DNA of 64,000 bases from Serratia oryzae (GCF_001976145.1 NZ_MOXD01000007.1:227996-291995); one strand, 5' to 3'; positions 1 through 9,108 are shown, numbered from the stretch's first letter. Made by a program: numbers and translations. Notes: generated from the sequence alone by a model not told the origin.

Positions 1-2
1 AG

Positions 3-2648
3 TTGTTCAATGAAAGATTTCTACAAGGGATGTCTTTATATATTGATGACATGAGAATATTGAAGAATATTTATAATGAATTTCAAGTTTATTATAATAA
101 ATTAAACACAACAGAGCTTGACTGTAATAAAATGCTGGCCATTATTGCCTATAAAAATATTTTTCCACGAGATTTTAGTGAGTTGCAACTTAATCAAGGT
201 ATGGTTTATTCCATATTTAGTGAAAAAGACAATCTTATTGTTGAAGAAATAAAGAAAATAGAAAAAGATATTAGCGATAGAAAAAAAGAGATTGAGGCAA
301 TCAATGATGAAATTCTCAATTCTAGTCAGGAGGTTGATGCTATATACGATAAGGAATTATCTAGATATAATAATCATCCTCACTATAATCAGGCTGAGAA
401 AGCTGATATAGCAAAGAGAAGAGCGGCTAGAAAAGAAAGTGTTGAAAATAAATTCAATGGTAAAATAGAAGAAATTAATGAGCTTATATCAAGATCAAGA
501 GAAAGTTTGGTTGACTCTAGAAATAAAAGGCTTAAAGAAGTAATAACTAGAGAGAACATTGATGAAATATTTAAACTCACCTATACCAATGAAATTGGAG
601 AGGAAAGAGATTTTAATGAAATAAAAAGCAGTGAGTATTTTGACTTGCTTAAATACCTTATTCGTGATGGTTATATTGATGAAACCTATACCGACTATAT
701 GACCTATTTTTATGAAAATAGCCTGAGTCGAATTGATAAGATGTTTTTACGCAGCATTACCGATCAAAAAGGCAAAGAGTTCACTTATCAACTCAAGAAC
801 CCCAAACTGGTCGTTGCCCGCCTTCGAGAAGTGGATTTTGAACAGGAAGAGGCGCTTAATTTTGATTTATTAACTTATCTGCTTCAAACGCCAGCCCAAG
901 TAAACTTAATAAAACGTTTATTCAAACAACTAAGAAAAGATAGAAGAGTTGAGTTTATTCGTGGCTACTTTGAAACTGAGAGGGCTCAGCCTGTCTTCAT
1001 TAATCGGTTAAATACGCAGTGGCCTGAGTTTTTTTCTTATGCGCTGACAGAGAGTGAATTTTCTGCTGATTGGGTTAAACTCTACTCTATAGGCACGTTT
1101 TATTATTCTGCCAATGACGCCATCGGAGCCATTAATATTGATGATTGTCTGACTGATTACATCTCTGATTCGGTAGATTATTTAGCAATACCAGAACCGA
1201 AGGTTGACAAATTAATTAGTGGTTTTAAGTTGCTTAACGTCTCTTTTGTCAGTATTAAATTTGAAAACGCAAATAAAGTACTCTTTGATGCAGTTTACCA
1301 GCATTCACTTTATGATATTAATTTTGCCAACCTGACCTTAATGCTAAGTAAGGTTTACACGCTTAATAGTGAAGATGATATTCGCCATAAGAACTATACA
1401 CTAGTGATGTCACAGCCTGATTCTCCCTTGGCTAGTTATGTTAATAACCATATTAGTGACTATCTAGATATGGTTTTATCTAGTTGTGATGGTTCAATCG
1501 TGGATGATGAAGCCATTGTTTTATCCGTTCTTAATAATGAGGGAATATCTGATGAACAAAAAGGCCAGTATATAAAGGCTTTGCAAACTTTCGTGACATC
1601 TCTGAGTGAGGTTGAGAGCGAATCTTTATGGTCATCTTTGTTGGATAAAGATAGAACAGTGTGCTCTGAGGAAAATATTGTCTCTTATTTTGAACATGTT
1701 GATGGGCTGGATAAAACACTTATCGAATTTATCAATAGAACTGATACCGAGCTTGACTTTAAAAAAATTGACATTGAAAACGAGAAGAAAATCAAATTAT
1801 TTAGATCGATTATTGTCTGTAATGATTTATCAAATAATAAATATGATGAATTAATTTGCTCGCTAAATCGGATTTATATGACCTCCTTTGGCATTGCTAA
1901 TATTGCTGGTGATAAATTTAAAATATTAGTGGATAAGAACATTATTCGCATGAGTATGAGTTCACTTGATTTCATACGAGATAATTATCCTGAACAAAAT
2001 AACTACTACATTAAGAAAAACATCCAAACCTACGTTGAGTTAATGACAATTGAGAATTTTGTCTTAGATGAAGCCATATCGATACTTTCTTGGAAAGTTG
2101 ATGATGATTTGAAAATTAAGTTACTTGAATTGATTAAAGTACCGCTGGCTATTTATAATAAAAATTACCCTCCGGTCGTTAATGATTGTATTTTAGAGAA
2201 TAATTTTAAACCAGACGAACTATTAAGTTTGACGTCATCCTATAAAAATTGGGGAACCTCTACTCAGTCACTCATTCTGAACCGAGCAATACAGGATATA
2301 TCGACATTGATAGCAAACCCTGATGATGTTGCTGAGCTGTTACTAAAAGACCTGTTTGTCGCTGGGGACCTAAATATGCAGAATAAGATAGCATTGCTAA
2401 TCGCTTTGTTGCCAAGTAAGGATTTGAGTAAGACTCTCTGCAAAGAATATCTTGATCTGCTTGGTTTATCTGAGTTCAGTAAAATTTTGGGGCGAGGTAA
2501 GCCTAAAATTGAGGTTGATGAAACTAATCAAAGGTTATTAACAGCATTAAGAGATAACCACTTCTTCTCTGATTTTGAGGAGGATGATGAAAATCCCCCT
2601 TATTACAAAATAGTAAGGCGGAGTTCGATGTTTGGCTCAAATGCATAG
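3..2648 (+). CDS. YobI-like P-loop NTPase, C-terminal part (cut by window edge)
   Basis: The frame is open to the first base, so the gene almost certainly begins upstream; the TTG at position 3 is only the first possible start in view. About 880 residues are visible. The early segment (IDDMRILKNIYNEF, then IAYKNIFPRDFSELQ) resembles the part that follows the P-loop ATPase core in the YobI/KAP-like NTPases. Residues about 75-190 are rich in Lys, Glu and Arg and look like a coiled coil. The remainder resembles a long helical-repeat tail. The Walker A motif would lie outside the window. The gene is AT-rich with frequent AAT, ATA and TTA codons, unlike talA and the genes beyond it, which points to horizontal acquisition. 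Large NTPases of this kind often sit in defence islands, but function here is unknown. The family call rests on remembered similarity. Confidence 0.55.
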   Translation: MFNERFLQGMSLYIDDMRILKNIYNEFQVYYNKLNTTELDCNKMLAIIAYKNIFPRDFSELQLNQGMVYSIFSEKDNLIVEEIKKIEKDISDRKKEIEAINDEILNSSQEVDAIYDKELSRYNNHPHYNQAEKADIAKRRAARKESVENKFNGKIEEINELISRSRESLVDSRNKRLKEVITRENIDEIFKLTYTNEIGEERDFNEIKSSEYFDLLKYLIRDGYIDETYTDYMTYFYENSLSRIDKMFLRSITDQKGKEFTYQLKNPKLVVARLREVDFEQEEALNFDLLTYLLQTPAQVNLIKRLFKQLRKDRRVEFIRGYFETERAQPVFINRLNTQWPEFFSYALTESEFSADWVKLYSIGTFYYSANDAIGAINIDDCLTDYISDSVDYLAIPEPKVDKLISGFKLLNVSFVSIKFENANKVLFDAVYQHSLYDINFANLTLMLSKVYTLNSEDDIRHKNYTLVMSQPDSPLASYVNNHISDYLDMVLSSCDGSIVDDEAIVLSVLNNEGISDEQKGQYIKALQTFVTSLSEVESESLWSSLLDKDRTVCSEENIVSYFEHVDGLDKTLIEFINRTDTELDFKKIDIENEKKIKLFRSIIVCNDLSNNKYDELICSLNRIYMTSFGIANIAGDKFKILVDKNIIRMSMSSLDFIRDNYPEQNNYYIKKNIQTYVELMTIENFVLDEAISILSWKVDDDLKIKLLELIKVPLAIYNKNYPPVVNDCILENNFKPDELLSLTSSYKNWGTSTQSLILNRAIQDISTLIANPDDVAELLLKDLFVAGDLNMQNKIALLIALLPSKDLSKTLCKEYLDLLGLSEFSKILGRGKPKIEVDETNQRLLTALRDNHFFSDFEEDDENPPYYKIVRRSSMFGSNA

Positions 2649-2670
2649 CATTATCTATTTTTTGAAAGTT

Positions 2671-2693
2671 TGGGCACTTTTATAGTGTGCCCA
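2671..2693 (+). terminator. probable terminator after the NTPase gene
   Basis: A 7-bp inverted repeat (TGGGCAC at 2671-2677, GTGCCCA at 2687-2693) lies 23 bases after the stop codon and is followed by an AT-rich run (AATTTTAC). The U-tract is poor, so this is a moderate candidate. Confidence 0.5.
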
Positions 2694-3073
2694 ATTTTAC
2701 GCTGAAACTTACGTAGCTAATCTAACCTGTTCCCAGTTGACGAATACACTTAGGTGTTAGTGAGCCCCTCAGTATGTTGAGACAAATGCGAGCGTCCGCT
2801 CCTCGCTCACAGCAGCCCTAAGTGCTTTCTACGGCAGCTATGAGCAAGGAGCGGAAGTTCGGGAACGGGATTACTCCATAGGTGACTCTAAGGTGCGTGT
2901 TAAACCCCAGGTAATGGAGTTGCTGCCGAAGATACAGGTATTCTTTAGGCCAAGATCTTTTGATAGGGGATGTAGTCGCTATAAATTTTACTTCTCTGAG
3001 GAACCAGATTTTTTTAGCTTTTAAAAAATGAGATAATATCTCTTTTAGAAAGTAAATAAGCAGGAGAAACGCT
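2694..3073. other. intergenic stretch, no gene recognised
   Basis: About 380 bases without a convincing coding frame. A minus-strand frame covering 2818-3138 has no ribosome binding site and unconvincing composition. A GATAAT at 3032-3037 could be a -10 element for the following gene, but no good -35 precedes it. Composition is mixed, with a more GC-rich patch at about 2760-2950 that could be remnant DNA; I recognise no transposase or RNA gene in it. Confidence 0.4.
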
Positions 3074-3715
3074 ATGATAGCGGTAATAAAAGATCTATTC
3101 AGTATCCCGGTGGTTTCCGCAGTAGTTCTTACTATCATCGGAGCGATTACAAAAAAGTATATTCAGTTTCATCGCAGGGACTTTTTTTCACGCTCATCCT
3201 CCGAGCAGATAAAAGCAGTCGAATGGCTTAGAACCTCTTCTGCACCAACGTCCGATCCGTTAGCTAAGGCGGAACAGCAGTTTTGTCTACAGTCGTTCGG
3301 ACTGCATAAGGATCGGGATTTATCTTATAAAATCATATGTTTCTACTCAGAGCATGCGCAGTCATTGATTCCGTCCTTGAAGGCAGTCTTGCGTTATCAG
3401 GGCATGTACACAATTGCTGATGGGAATATATACCCTCATAAATTCCATAAGTGGCTTATACCTTTTGTGTTAATATGCTTGCTATTATTTATCGGTTCTG
3501 AGATATACAGAGGTTCTTCACAGAGTGATGGCATAGAGATGTTAAAATCTCTATTCGTCTTTGTTGTGGCTTTTATAGTGTGGTGTTGGGTCGCTGTTTG
3601 TGCTCTGAAAGTATCAAGCATCAGTAAAAAGCTCAATTCCTATATCCCACCCGCAAGCGGTTTTAAATCCAGTACATACGATTTCAGTTCAATACTCAAT
3701 AATAGATATCCGTAG
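3074..3715 (+). CDS. unknown inner-membrane protein, three predicted helices
   Basis: A 213-residue protein that I do not recognise. The ATG is preceded by AGGAG at 3062-3066 with good spacing, so the start is well supported. Hydrophobic segments lie at residues about 8-28, 127-146 and 158-180. The region between the first and second (about 30-125) is polar and probably cytoplasmic, and the tail after the third helix is polar and ends in SSILNNRYP. Its neighbours are the AT-rich NTPase upstream and talA facing it downstream. No signal peptide cleavage site or catalytic motif is evident. It belongs to the accessory patch that occupies the place beyond talA where E. coli has tktB. No function is proposed. 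Confidence 0.7.
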   Translation: MIAVIKDLFSIPVVSAVVLTIIGAITKKYIQFHRRDFFSRSSSEQIKAVEWLRTSSAPTSDPLAKAEQQFCLQSFGLHKDRDLSYKIICFYSEHAQSLIPSLKAVLRYQGMYTIADGNIYPHKFHKWLIPFVLICLLLFIGSEIYRGSSQSDGIEMLKSLFVFVVAFIVWCWVAVCALKVSSISKKLNSYIPPASGFKSSTYDFSSILNNRYP

Positions 3716-3807
3716 CTTGGCTGATCTGCTTCCCATTAATACTTATATCTGCCAGTTAGCAACGCCTGCTCCTGGCACAGAGCTGCCTGCCAGATCAGCG
3801 TGGTAGA

Positions 3808-3848
3808 CAAATCCACTCTGTGGCAGCACTGGCCACAGAGTGGATTTG
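3808..3848. repeat. long perfect palindrome between two convergent genes
   Basis: Arms 3808-3823 and 3833-3848 are perfect inverted repeats of 16 bp, extendable to 17 with the C/G pair at 3824/3832. Location between a plus-strand gene and minus-strand talA suits a bidirectional terminator. However, neither exit side carries a T-run: the plus exit is CAAAAAATC, and the minus exit reads TCTACCACG. It may act as an RNA 3-prime end stabiliser or be a repeat unit. Confidence 0.6.
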
Positions 3849-3902
3849 CAAAAAATCACAGATAAACACCGGTTATCCGCTTAAGATCTGCGGTGCTGAG
3901 CA

Positions 3903-4853
3903 CTACAGCTCAGCCGCCAGCATATCCTCCAGCTTTTGCTGGTCAACGGCGAACAGCCGGATGCCTTCGGCCAGTTTCTCAACCGCCATCGCATCCTGAT
4001 TGTGCAGCCAGCGGAATTCGGCTTCGGCCAGCGGAGCCGGTGGGGTGAAAGCTTCGATCGATGGCGTTAGTTGGCGTTCAACGGGTTGATTGCTCTGCTT
4101 TAACTGTTCCAGCAGATTAGGAGCAATGGTTAAACGATCGCAGCCCGCCAGCGCCAGAACCTGCTCAACTTTACGGAAGCTGGCTCCCATAATCACGGTC
4201 TGATAGCGGTGCTGTTTATAGTAGGCATAAATCGCGCGAACCGATTTCACACCGGGATCCTGCTCGGCAACGTAATCAGCCGTCGGTTGTTTGGCCTGAT
4301 ACCAGTCGTAGATGCGGCCTACGAACGGCGAGATCAGGAATACGCCGGCCTCGGCGCAGGCGCGGGCCTGGGCAAAGGAGAACAGCAGCGTCAGGTTGGT
4401 ATTGATCCCTTCTCTTTCCAGCTCTTCAGCCGCTTTGATGCCTTCCCAGGTGGCGGCCAGCTTGATCAGAATGCGTGATTTAGCGATCCCTTGCGCCTGA
4501 TACAGCCCAATCAGTTTGCGCGCCTTGGCCACGCACATACCGCGATCGAACGACAGGCGGGCATCCACTTCGGTAGAGATCCGGCCTGGCACGCTTTTCA
4601 GGATTTCTACGCCGATATTAACCGCCAGTTTATCGCTGGCATTAATCAACTGTGTGGCTTTACTGCCCCCTTGCTGACGGGCGTAGTTCAGCGCTTCGGC
4701 GATCAGCGGCCGATATTGCGGCAACGCGGCGGCTTTTAGGATCAGCGAAGGGTTGGTGGTGGCATCCTGTGGTTCGAACTGGCGGATCGACTCGATATCG
4801 CCGCTGTCGGCAACCACAACGGTCAACTGCTTGAGTGCGTCTAACTGGTTCAT
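3903..4853 (-). CDS. talA: transaldolase A
   Basis: This 316-residue protein matches E. coli TalA in length and along its whole sequence. It transfers a dihydroxyacetone unit from sedoheptulose 7-phosphate to glyceraldehyde 3-phosphate, giving erythrose 4-phosphate and fructose 6-phosphate, in the cytoplasm (non-oxidative pentose phosphate pathway). The Schiff-base lysine is K131 in [12 protein letters not shown], and the acid/base aspartate is D16 in VVADSGD. The conserved [16 protein letters not shown] and [11 protein letters not shown] motifs are present. AAGGAGC precedes the ATG. In E. coli talA is divergent from maeB and followed by tktB. Here it still points away from maeB, but 13.7 kb of sugar genes lie between them and tktB is missing. 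Erythrose 4-phosphate from the neighbouring polyol genes would be its direct substrate. Confidence 0.95.
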   Translation of the reverse strand: MNQLDALKQLTVVVADSGDIESIRQFEPQDATTNPSLILKAAALPQYRPLIAEALNYARQQGGSKATQLINASDKLAVNIGVEILKSVPGRISTEVDARLSFDRGMCVAKARKLIGLYQAQGIAKSRILIKLAATWEGIKAAEELEREGINTNLTLLFSFAQARACAEAGVFLISPFVGRIYDWYQAKQPTADYVAEQDPGVKSVRAIYAYYKQHRYQTVIMGASFRKVEQVLALAGCDRLTIAPNLLEQLKQSNQPVERQLTPSIEAFTPPAPLAEAEFRWLHNQDAMAVEKLAEGIRLFAVDQQKLEDMLAAEL

Positions 4854-4877
4854 CTATAAGCTCCTTGCTCAATGTGA

Positions 4878-5005
4878 GTATACTCTAAATAATTCGAGTT
4901 GCAGGAAGGTGGCAAGTGAGCGAATCCCCAGGAGCATAGACCACTATGTGACTGGGGTGAGCAAACGTAGCCAACGCACATGCAACTTGAAGTATGACGA
5001 GTATA
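4878..5005. repeat. ERIC element in the talA leader
   Basis: A 128-bp imperfect palindrome matching the enterobacterial repetitive intergenic consensus: it begins GTATACTCTAAATAATTCGA, holds the central CCCCAGGAGC and ACTGGGGTGAGC parts, and ends CAACTTGAAGTATGACGAG. It starts 24 bases upstream of the talA start codon, so it is probably transcribed in the talA leader or lies across its promoter. Confidence 0.93.
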
Positions 5006-5108
5006 AATGAGAATATTTTTCATATAGGCCAATACACTGCCTCATAAAGCCGATGATTCACATGCGCTTTTACTGATTGCTATGATGGGAAATAACAATC
5101 GGTAGGGG

Positions 5109-5567
5109 TTAGCGCTGGCCGATCACCTGTTCGTAATAACCAATTTTCGCCACTTTAGGGGCCGATCCTCCACCTTCAAACTCTGAGGCCAGCCAGGCTT
5201 CGACGATCGACTTCGCCAATTCCGGCCCGATCACGCGTGCGCCCAGAGTGATGATCTGTGCATCGTTGCTCTTACGGGCGCGTTGGGCGGAATAGGTGTC
5301 ATGGCACTGCGCTGCGCGGATCCCCGGTACTTTGTTGGCCACAATGCTCATACCAATACCGGTTCCGCACAGCAGGATCCCGCGTTGATGTTTCCCTTCC
5401 TTGATCGCCTGCGCCACCGCAAAGGCAATGTCCGGGTAGCTTGCCGGTAACCCATTGTTTTCTGGCGCGTAATCAGTAACGGGGATGTCATGCTGCTGCA
5501 GGTAGGCAACAAGCACATTCTTCAGTTCAATGGCGGCATCATCGGCGCCGATAGCAATAGGCAACAT
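5109..5567 (-). CDS. RpiB/LacAB-family sugar-phosphate isomerase, likely erythrulose 4-phosphate isomerase
   Basis: A 152-residue RpiB-family enzyme. The catalytic cysteine is C67 in LLCGTGIGMSIVANK, and the GADDAAIELK motif opens the phosphate-binding fold. GGAGACC precedes the ATG. Family members interconvert aldose and ketose phosphates; besides ribose 5-phosphate isomerases they include the D-erythrulose 4-phosphate isomerases EryI and DerI, which yield D-erythrose 4-phosphate. The last role is inferred from the flanking polyol dehydrogenases, the DhaK-like kinase and talA. It is transcribed towards talA with the ERIC element between them, and divergently from the dehydrogenase gene. A general ribose 5-phosphate isomerase B remains possible. 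Confidence 0.8.
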   Translation of the reverse strand: MLPIAIGADDAAIELKNVLVAYLQQHDIPVTDYAPENNGLPASYPDIAFAVAQAIKEGKHQRGILLCGTGIGMSIVANKVPGIRAAQCHDTYSAQRARKSNDAQIITLGARVIGPELAKSIVEAWLASEFEGGGSAPKVAKIGYYEQVIGQR

Positions 5568-5883
5568 AAAGGTCTCCAGGTTGATAACGAGAGGGGTGAC
5601 GATCCCGGTGGCGCGTCATGGTGTTACCATAACCAGAGATTTTCAAATGTTCAACTATTGTTCTTTTGTTTTTATCTAAACCTTGTCTATAAGCACCGAA
5701 TAGTGAATGAAATACTCATAAGTAGGTATGAATGTAGCTTTTTATAATTACATGGAGGCTTTTTGAGCGCTATCACAGTTTGAAAAGTTGGTGGTGGGCA
5801 AGTCTGTGCATAATGAGTAGTGTTCATATGTTCTTTATGTGTGTTAATGATCATTGTAGTGAACCCTACCCGAGGAGAGAACT
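5568..5883. promoter_or_regulatory. divergent control region of the polyol cluster
   Basis: This 316-bp region separates the isomerase gene (minus) from the dehydrogenase gene (plus). TGTTC occurs in pairs at 5648-5652 and 5659-5663, and again at 5821-5825 and 5829-5833; these repeats are candidates for binding by the SorC-type regulator encoded at 10900. CATAAT at 5809-5814 may be a -10 element for the plus-strand operon. A CRP-like site is listed separately. All assignments here are by eye. Confidence 0.45.
5762..5777 (+). promoter_or_regulatory. candidate CRP site
   Basis: TTTGA, six bases, then TCACA fits the CRP consensus TGTGA-N6-TCACA with one mismatch. It lies about 40 bp upstream of a possible -10 (CATAAT, 5809-5814), a workable position for activation of the dehydrogenase operon. 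Not tested against background frequency. Confidence 0.45.
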
Positions 5884-6996
5884 ATGTGTCAGAACTGCGT
5901 AACACCGGCAAAAATGGCCGAAGGAATTCCTGAAACCATGAAAGCGGTGGTGGCTTATGCCCCGCACGATTACCGCCTGGAGACAGTGGCAGTACCGAAA
6001 ATTGGCCCGAAAGAGATCCTGGTGAAGGTAGAAGCCTGCGGGATCTGTGCCGGTGACGTTAAAGCCTTTGAAGGTGCCGCCAGCTTCTGGGGTGATGAAA
6101 AACAGCCGGCTTACATCAAAGCGCCGATGATCCCCGGGCACGAATTTATCGGCCACGTGGTGGGCTATGGCGAAGGGGTTGAAGGTTTTAACCTGGGCGA
6201 CCGGGTGATCTCAGAGCAGATTGTGCCGTGCTGGGAATGCCGTTTCTGCAACCGTGGCCAGTATTGGATGTGTGAGAAGCACGATCTGTACGGTTTCCAG
6301 AAAAACGTCAACGGCGGCATGGCGGAATACATGAAGTTCACCAAAGAAGCCATCAACTATCACGTGCCTGCGGATATGCCGATCGAAGATGCCATCCTGA
6401 TCGAACCTTATGCCTGCTCGTTCCACGCGGTGCAGCGCGCCAATATCAAACTGGGCGACGTGGTGGTGCTGGCCGGTGCGGGCACGCTCGGGCTGGGCAT
6501 GATCGGGGCGATTAAAAAATCCGGCCCGGCCAAACTGGTGGTGCTCGATCTGTCGGACGAGCGCCTGGCGTTGGCGAAAAAGTTTGGTGCCGACCTGGTG
6601 CTGAACCCGCTGCGTGATGATGTGATGGCCATCGTCAAAGGCATGACCGAAGGCTACGGCTGCGATATCTACATTGAAGCCACCGGCGCGCAGAAGTCTG
6701 TGGAGCAAGGCTTGATGCTGATCCGCAAGCTGGGCACTTTTGTTGAGTTCTCGGTGTTCAAAGACCCGGTGACCGTCGACTGGAGCATTATCAGCGATCG
6801 CAAAGAGCTGGACGTGCTGGGTTCACACCTCGGGCCCTATTGTTACCCGCTGGTGATCGAAGGTATTCACAATGGCGATCTGCCTACCGAAGGCGTGGTC
6901 ACGCAAACGCTGCCGCTTGAGCAGTTTGCCGAAGGTTTCGAGATGATGAAGCGCGGCGTCGGTTCCATCAAAGTGGTGCTCAACCCGAACCTGTAA
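5884..6996 (+). CDS. zinc-dependent polyol dehydrogenase (erythritol/L-threitol dehydrogenase-like)
   Basis: A 370-residue medium-chain dehydrogenase. The catalytic zinc ligands are C52 in ACGICAGD and the H86-E87 pair in PGHEF. The structural zinc site is formed by C116, C119, C122 and C130. The NAD-binding loop is GAGTLGLG, and an aspartate ends the second strand (VVLDLS), favouring NAD over NADP. GAGGAGAG sits just before the ATG at 5884; a later Met at residue 19 (MKAVVAYAP) would also fit the family, but has no comparable ribosome site. The protein resembles enzymes that oxidise erythritol or L-threitol to L-erythrulose. It opens a tight operon with a polyol transporter, an SDR dehydrogenase and kinase subunits. 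The exact substrate is inferred. Confidence 0.8.
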   Translation: MCQNCVTPAKMAEGIPETMKAVVAYAPHDYRLETVAVPKIGPKEILVKVEACGICAGDVKAFEGAASFWGDEKQPAYIKAPMIPGHEFIGHVVGYGEGVEGFNLGDRVISEQIVPCWECRFCNRGQYWMCEKHDLYGFQKNVNGGMAEYMKFTKEAINYHVPADMPIEDAILIEPYACSFHAVQRANIKLGDVVVLAGAGTLGLGMIGAIKKSGPAKLVVLDLSDERLALAKKFGADLVLNPLRDDVMAIVKGMTEGYGCDIYIEATGAQKSVEQGLMLIRKLGTFVEFSVFKDPVTVDWSIISDRKELDVLGSHLGPYCYPLVIEGIHNGDLPTEGVVTQTLPLEQFAEGFEMMKRGVGSIKVVLNPNL

Positions 6997-7058
6997 TGCC
7001 TGCGTCGTTCCGGTGCGGGGGAGCCTGCACCTCTCTATTAAATGTGCTGAGGTGTGCT

Positions 7059-8327
7059 ATGTGGAATGGACTGATTCATCGCATTGGTCTTTCACCAAAA
7101 TTACTGCTCGGTTATGCCGGCGTGCTGGTGTTTATGATGGGGGAAGGCCTGGAGCAAGGCTGGCTCTCGCCTTATCTGATCGGCAAAGGGTTAACCATTC
7201 AGGAATCGGCGCTGCTGTTCAGCGTCTACGGTTTTGCTGCGGCGATCGCCGCCTGGTTCTCTGGCGTGCTGGCGGAAATTTTCACCGCGCGCCGGGTGAT
7301 GATGGCCGGGCTGCTGCTGTTCCTGCTCGGCTCGGTGTGCTTTTTGGTCTGGGGCTTACCGAGCAATAACCTGACGATCATGGTGCCGACCTATGCCCTG
7401 CGCGGGTTGGGTTACCCACTGTTTGCCTATGGTTTTCTGGTGTGGGTGGCTTATGAAGCACCGCCGGAAAGGCTGGGATCGGCGGTGGGGATCTTCTGGT
7501 TTGTCTACAGCGGTGGTTTGAGCGTGTTGGGCGTGCTCTATTCCAGCATCATGCTGCCGTATCTGGGGGAACTGCATACCCTGTGGAGCGCGTTAATCTT
7601 TGTGGTGCTGGGGGCGATGATCGCGTTGATGCTCAACCGCACGCCTGGCCATGCCGAAGTGGGCAACCGAGAAAAAGCCTCGCTGAGCTACGTGCTGAAA
7701 GGCATCACCATCGCTTTTGAGAACCCGAAAATCGGCTTGGGCGGCATTGTGCGCACCATCAACACCTCAGCCGCGTATGGCTTTGTGGTGTTTATGCCGA
7801 TGTACATGATGGATATCGGCTTTAGCCGCACCGACTGGCTGCAGATGTACGCGGCGCTGTGGACGGTCAATATCATCTTCAACCTGATCTTTGGTGTGAT
7901 CAGCGACGGCCTGGGCTGGCGCAACGTCGTCATGTGGTTTGGCTGCATCGGCTGTGCGCTCACTACGCTGATGTTCTACTACGTGCCCTATTTCCTGGGG
8001 GCGAATTATCTGCTGACCGTGATTGCTGCGGGCCTGTTCGGTGCCTGTTTGGCGGCGTTTGTTCCTCTTTCGGCGATTATGCCGTCACTGGCGCCAGAGA
8101 ATAAAGGTGCTGCCATGTCGGTCCTCAATCTTGGTGCGGGGCTGAGCACCTTCGTTGGCCCGGCGGTGGTCGGTTTGTTTATCGGTAGCCTGGGCAGCGG
8201 CGGGGTAATCTGGATTTTCACCGGTCTGTATCTGTTCGCTGGCGCGCTGATGAAGTTTGTCACCTTACCGAAAGAAAGCGCGGCGGCGGCTGAAGAGGGA
8301 AACCCTCGCCTGGCAAACATATCCTGA
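7059..8327 (+). CDS. MFS polyol transporter, RbtT/DalT-like
   Basis: A 422-residue major facilitator protein with about 12 hydrophobic segments. The start at 7059 (MWNGLIHRIG) has TGAGG at 7048-7052; an upstream in-frame ATG overlapping the preceding stop adds 21 residues that look non-native, so it was rejected. The N-terminal GEGLEQGWLSPYLI and QESALLFSVYG stretches resemble ribitol and arabitol transporters (RbtT, DalT). It would bring the polyol across the inner membrane by proton symport. It lies 62 bp after the dehydrogenase gene and 22 bp before the SDR gene, so co-transcription is likely. Confidence 0.8.
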   Translation: MWNGLIHRIGLSPKLLLGYAGVLVFMMGEGLEQGWLSPYLIGKGLTIQESALLFSVYGFAAAIAAWFSGVLAEIFTARRVMMAGLLLFLLGSVCFLVWGLPSNNLTIMVPTYALRGLGYPLFAYGFLVWVAYEAPPERLGSAVGIFWFVYSGGLSVLGVLYSSIMLPYLGELHTLWSALIFVVLGAMIALMLNRTPGHAEVGNREKASLSYVLKGITIAFENPKIGLGGIVRTINTSAAYGFVVFMPMYMMDIGFSRTDWLQMYAALWTVNIIFNLIFGVISDGLGWRNVVMWFGCIGCALTTLMFYYVPYFLGANYLLTVIAAGLFGACLAAFVPLSAIMPSLAPENKGAAMSVLNLGAGLSTFVGPAVVGLFIGSLGSGGVIWIFTGLYLFAGALMKFVTLPKESAAAAEEGNPRLANIS

Positions 8328-8349
8328 TCGCAGGAATAAGGAGCAATGG

Positions 8350-9108
8350 ATGTCGACTGAAAAAAATGCATTTTCCCTGCAGGGTAAAGTGGCCTTAATT
8401 ACCGGGGGTGCGGCCGGTATCGGCTTGGCCATCGCCGAACGTTATCTGCAAAACGGTGCGCAGGTGGTATTGCTGGATCGCACGCCACAGGTAGTGGAAA
8501 TCGCCCAACAGTTGGATACCACATCGGCGTTGGGGATAGTGACAGACGTAACCGATAAAGCGGCGCTAACGCAGGCCGTTGCCCAGGCTAAGGCCCATTT
8601 TGGCCGCTTGGATGTGTTGGTCAACAGCGCCGGCATTGTGGCGCTGCATCCGGCAGAGGAACTGCCGGAAGAAGCCTGGGATCGCACCATGGCGGTCAAT
8701 CTTAAAGGCGTGTTTCTCGCCAGCCAGGTGGTGGGGCACTATTTTCTCCGTCAGGGGGGCGGCAGCATTATCAATTTGGCTTCGCAAGCCGGCGTCGTGG
8801 CGCTGCCCAATCATCTGGCGTACTGCGCCAGCAAGGCCGGTGTGATCGGTTTAACTCAGGTATTGGCCCTGGAATGGGGGCCGCACAACGTGCGGGTCAA
8901 CGCCATCTCCCCCACCGTGGTGTTAACCGAGCTGGGGCGCAAAGCCTGGTCGGGCGACGTGGCCGAACAGATGAAGCAGAAGATCCCACTACGGCGCTTT
9001 GCCGAACCGCAGGACATTGCCGCCAGCGCGCTGTTTTTGGCCAGCGACGCGGCCAACATGATCACCGGCGCCAACCTGGTGGTTGACGGCGGTTACACCA
9101 TTCAATAA
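8350..9108 (+). CDS. SDR-family polyol dehydrogenase, possibly D-threitol dehydrogenase
   Basis: A 252-residue classical short-chain dehydrogenase. The cofactor loop is TGGAAGIG (18-25), D43 ends the second strand (NAD preference), NSAGI is intact, and the catalytic triad is S145, Y158, K162. AAGGAG at 8338-8343 fits the ATG at 8350; the longer frame from 8257 overlaps the transporter gene and is not credible. A second, unrelated dehydrogenase in the same operon suggests a second stereoisomer is oxidised, as with DthD, which makes D-erythrulose from D-threitol in Mycobacterium smegmatis. The substrate is not readable from sequence alone. Confidence 0.78.
   Translation: MSTEKNAFSLQGKVALITGGAAGIGLAIAERYLQNGAQVVLLDRTPQVVEIAQQLDTTSALGIVTDVTDKAALTQAVAQAKAHFGRLDVLVNSAGIVALHPAEELPEEAWDRTMAVNLKGVFLASQVVGHYFLRQGGGSIINLASQAGVVALPNHLAYCASKAGVIGLTQVLALEWGPHNVRVNAISPTVVLTELGRKAWSGDVAEQMKQKIPLRRFAEPQDIAASALFLASDAANMITGANLVVDGGYTIQ

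Noticed and set aside
2818..3138. 106-codon minus-strand frame
   Set aside because: No ribosome site, overlaps the supported start of the membrane-protein gene, and has no recognisable features.
6996..7058. Upstream ATG for the polyol transporter
   Set aside because: It adds 21 atypical residues and lacks the ribosome site seen before 7059.
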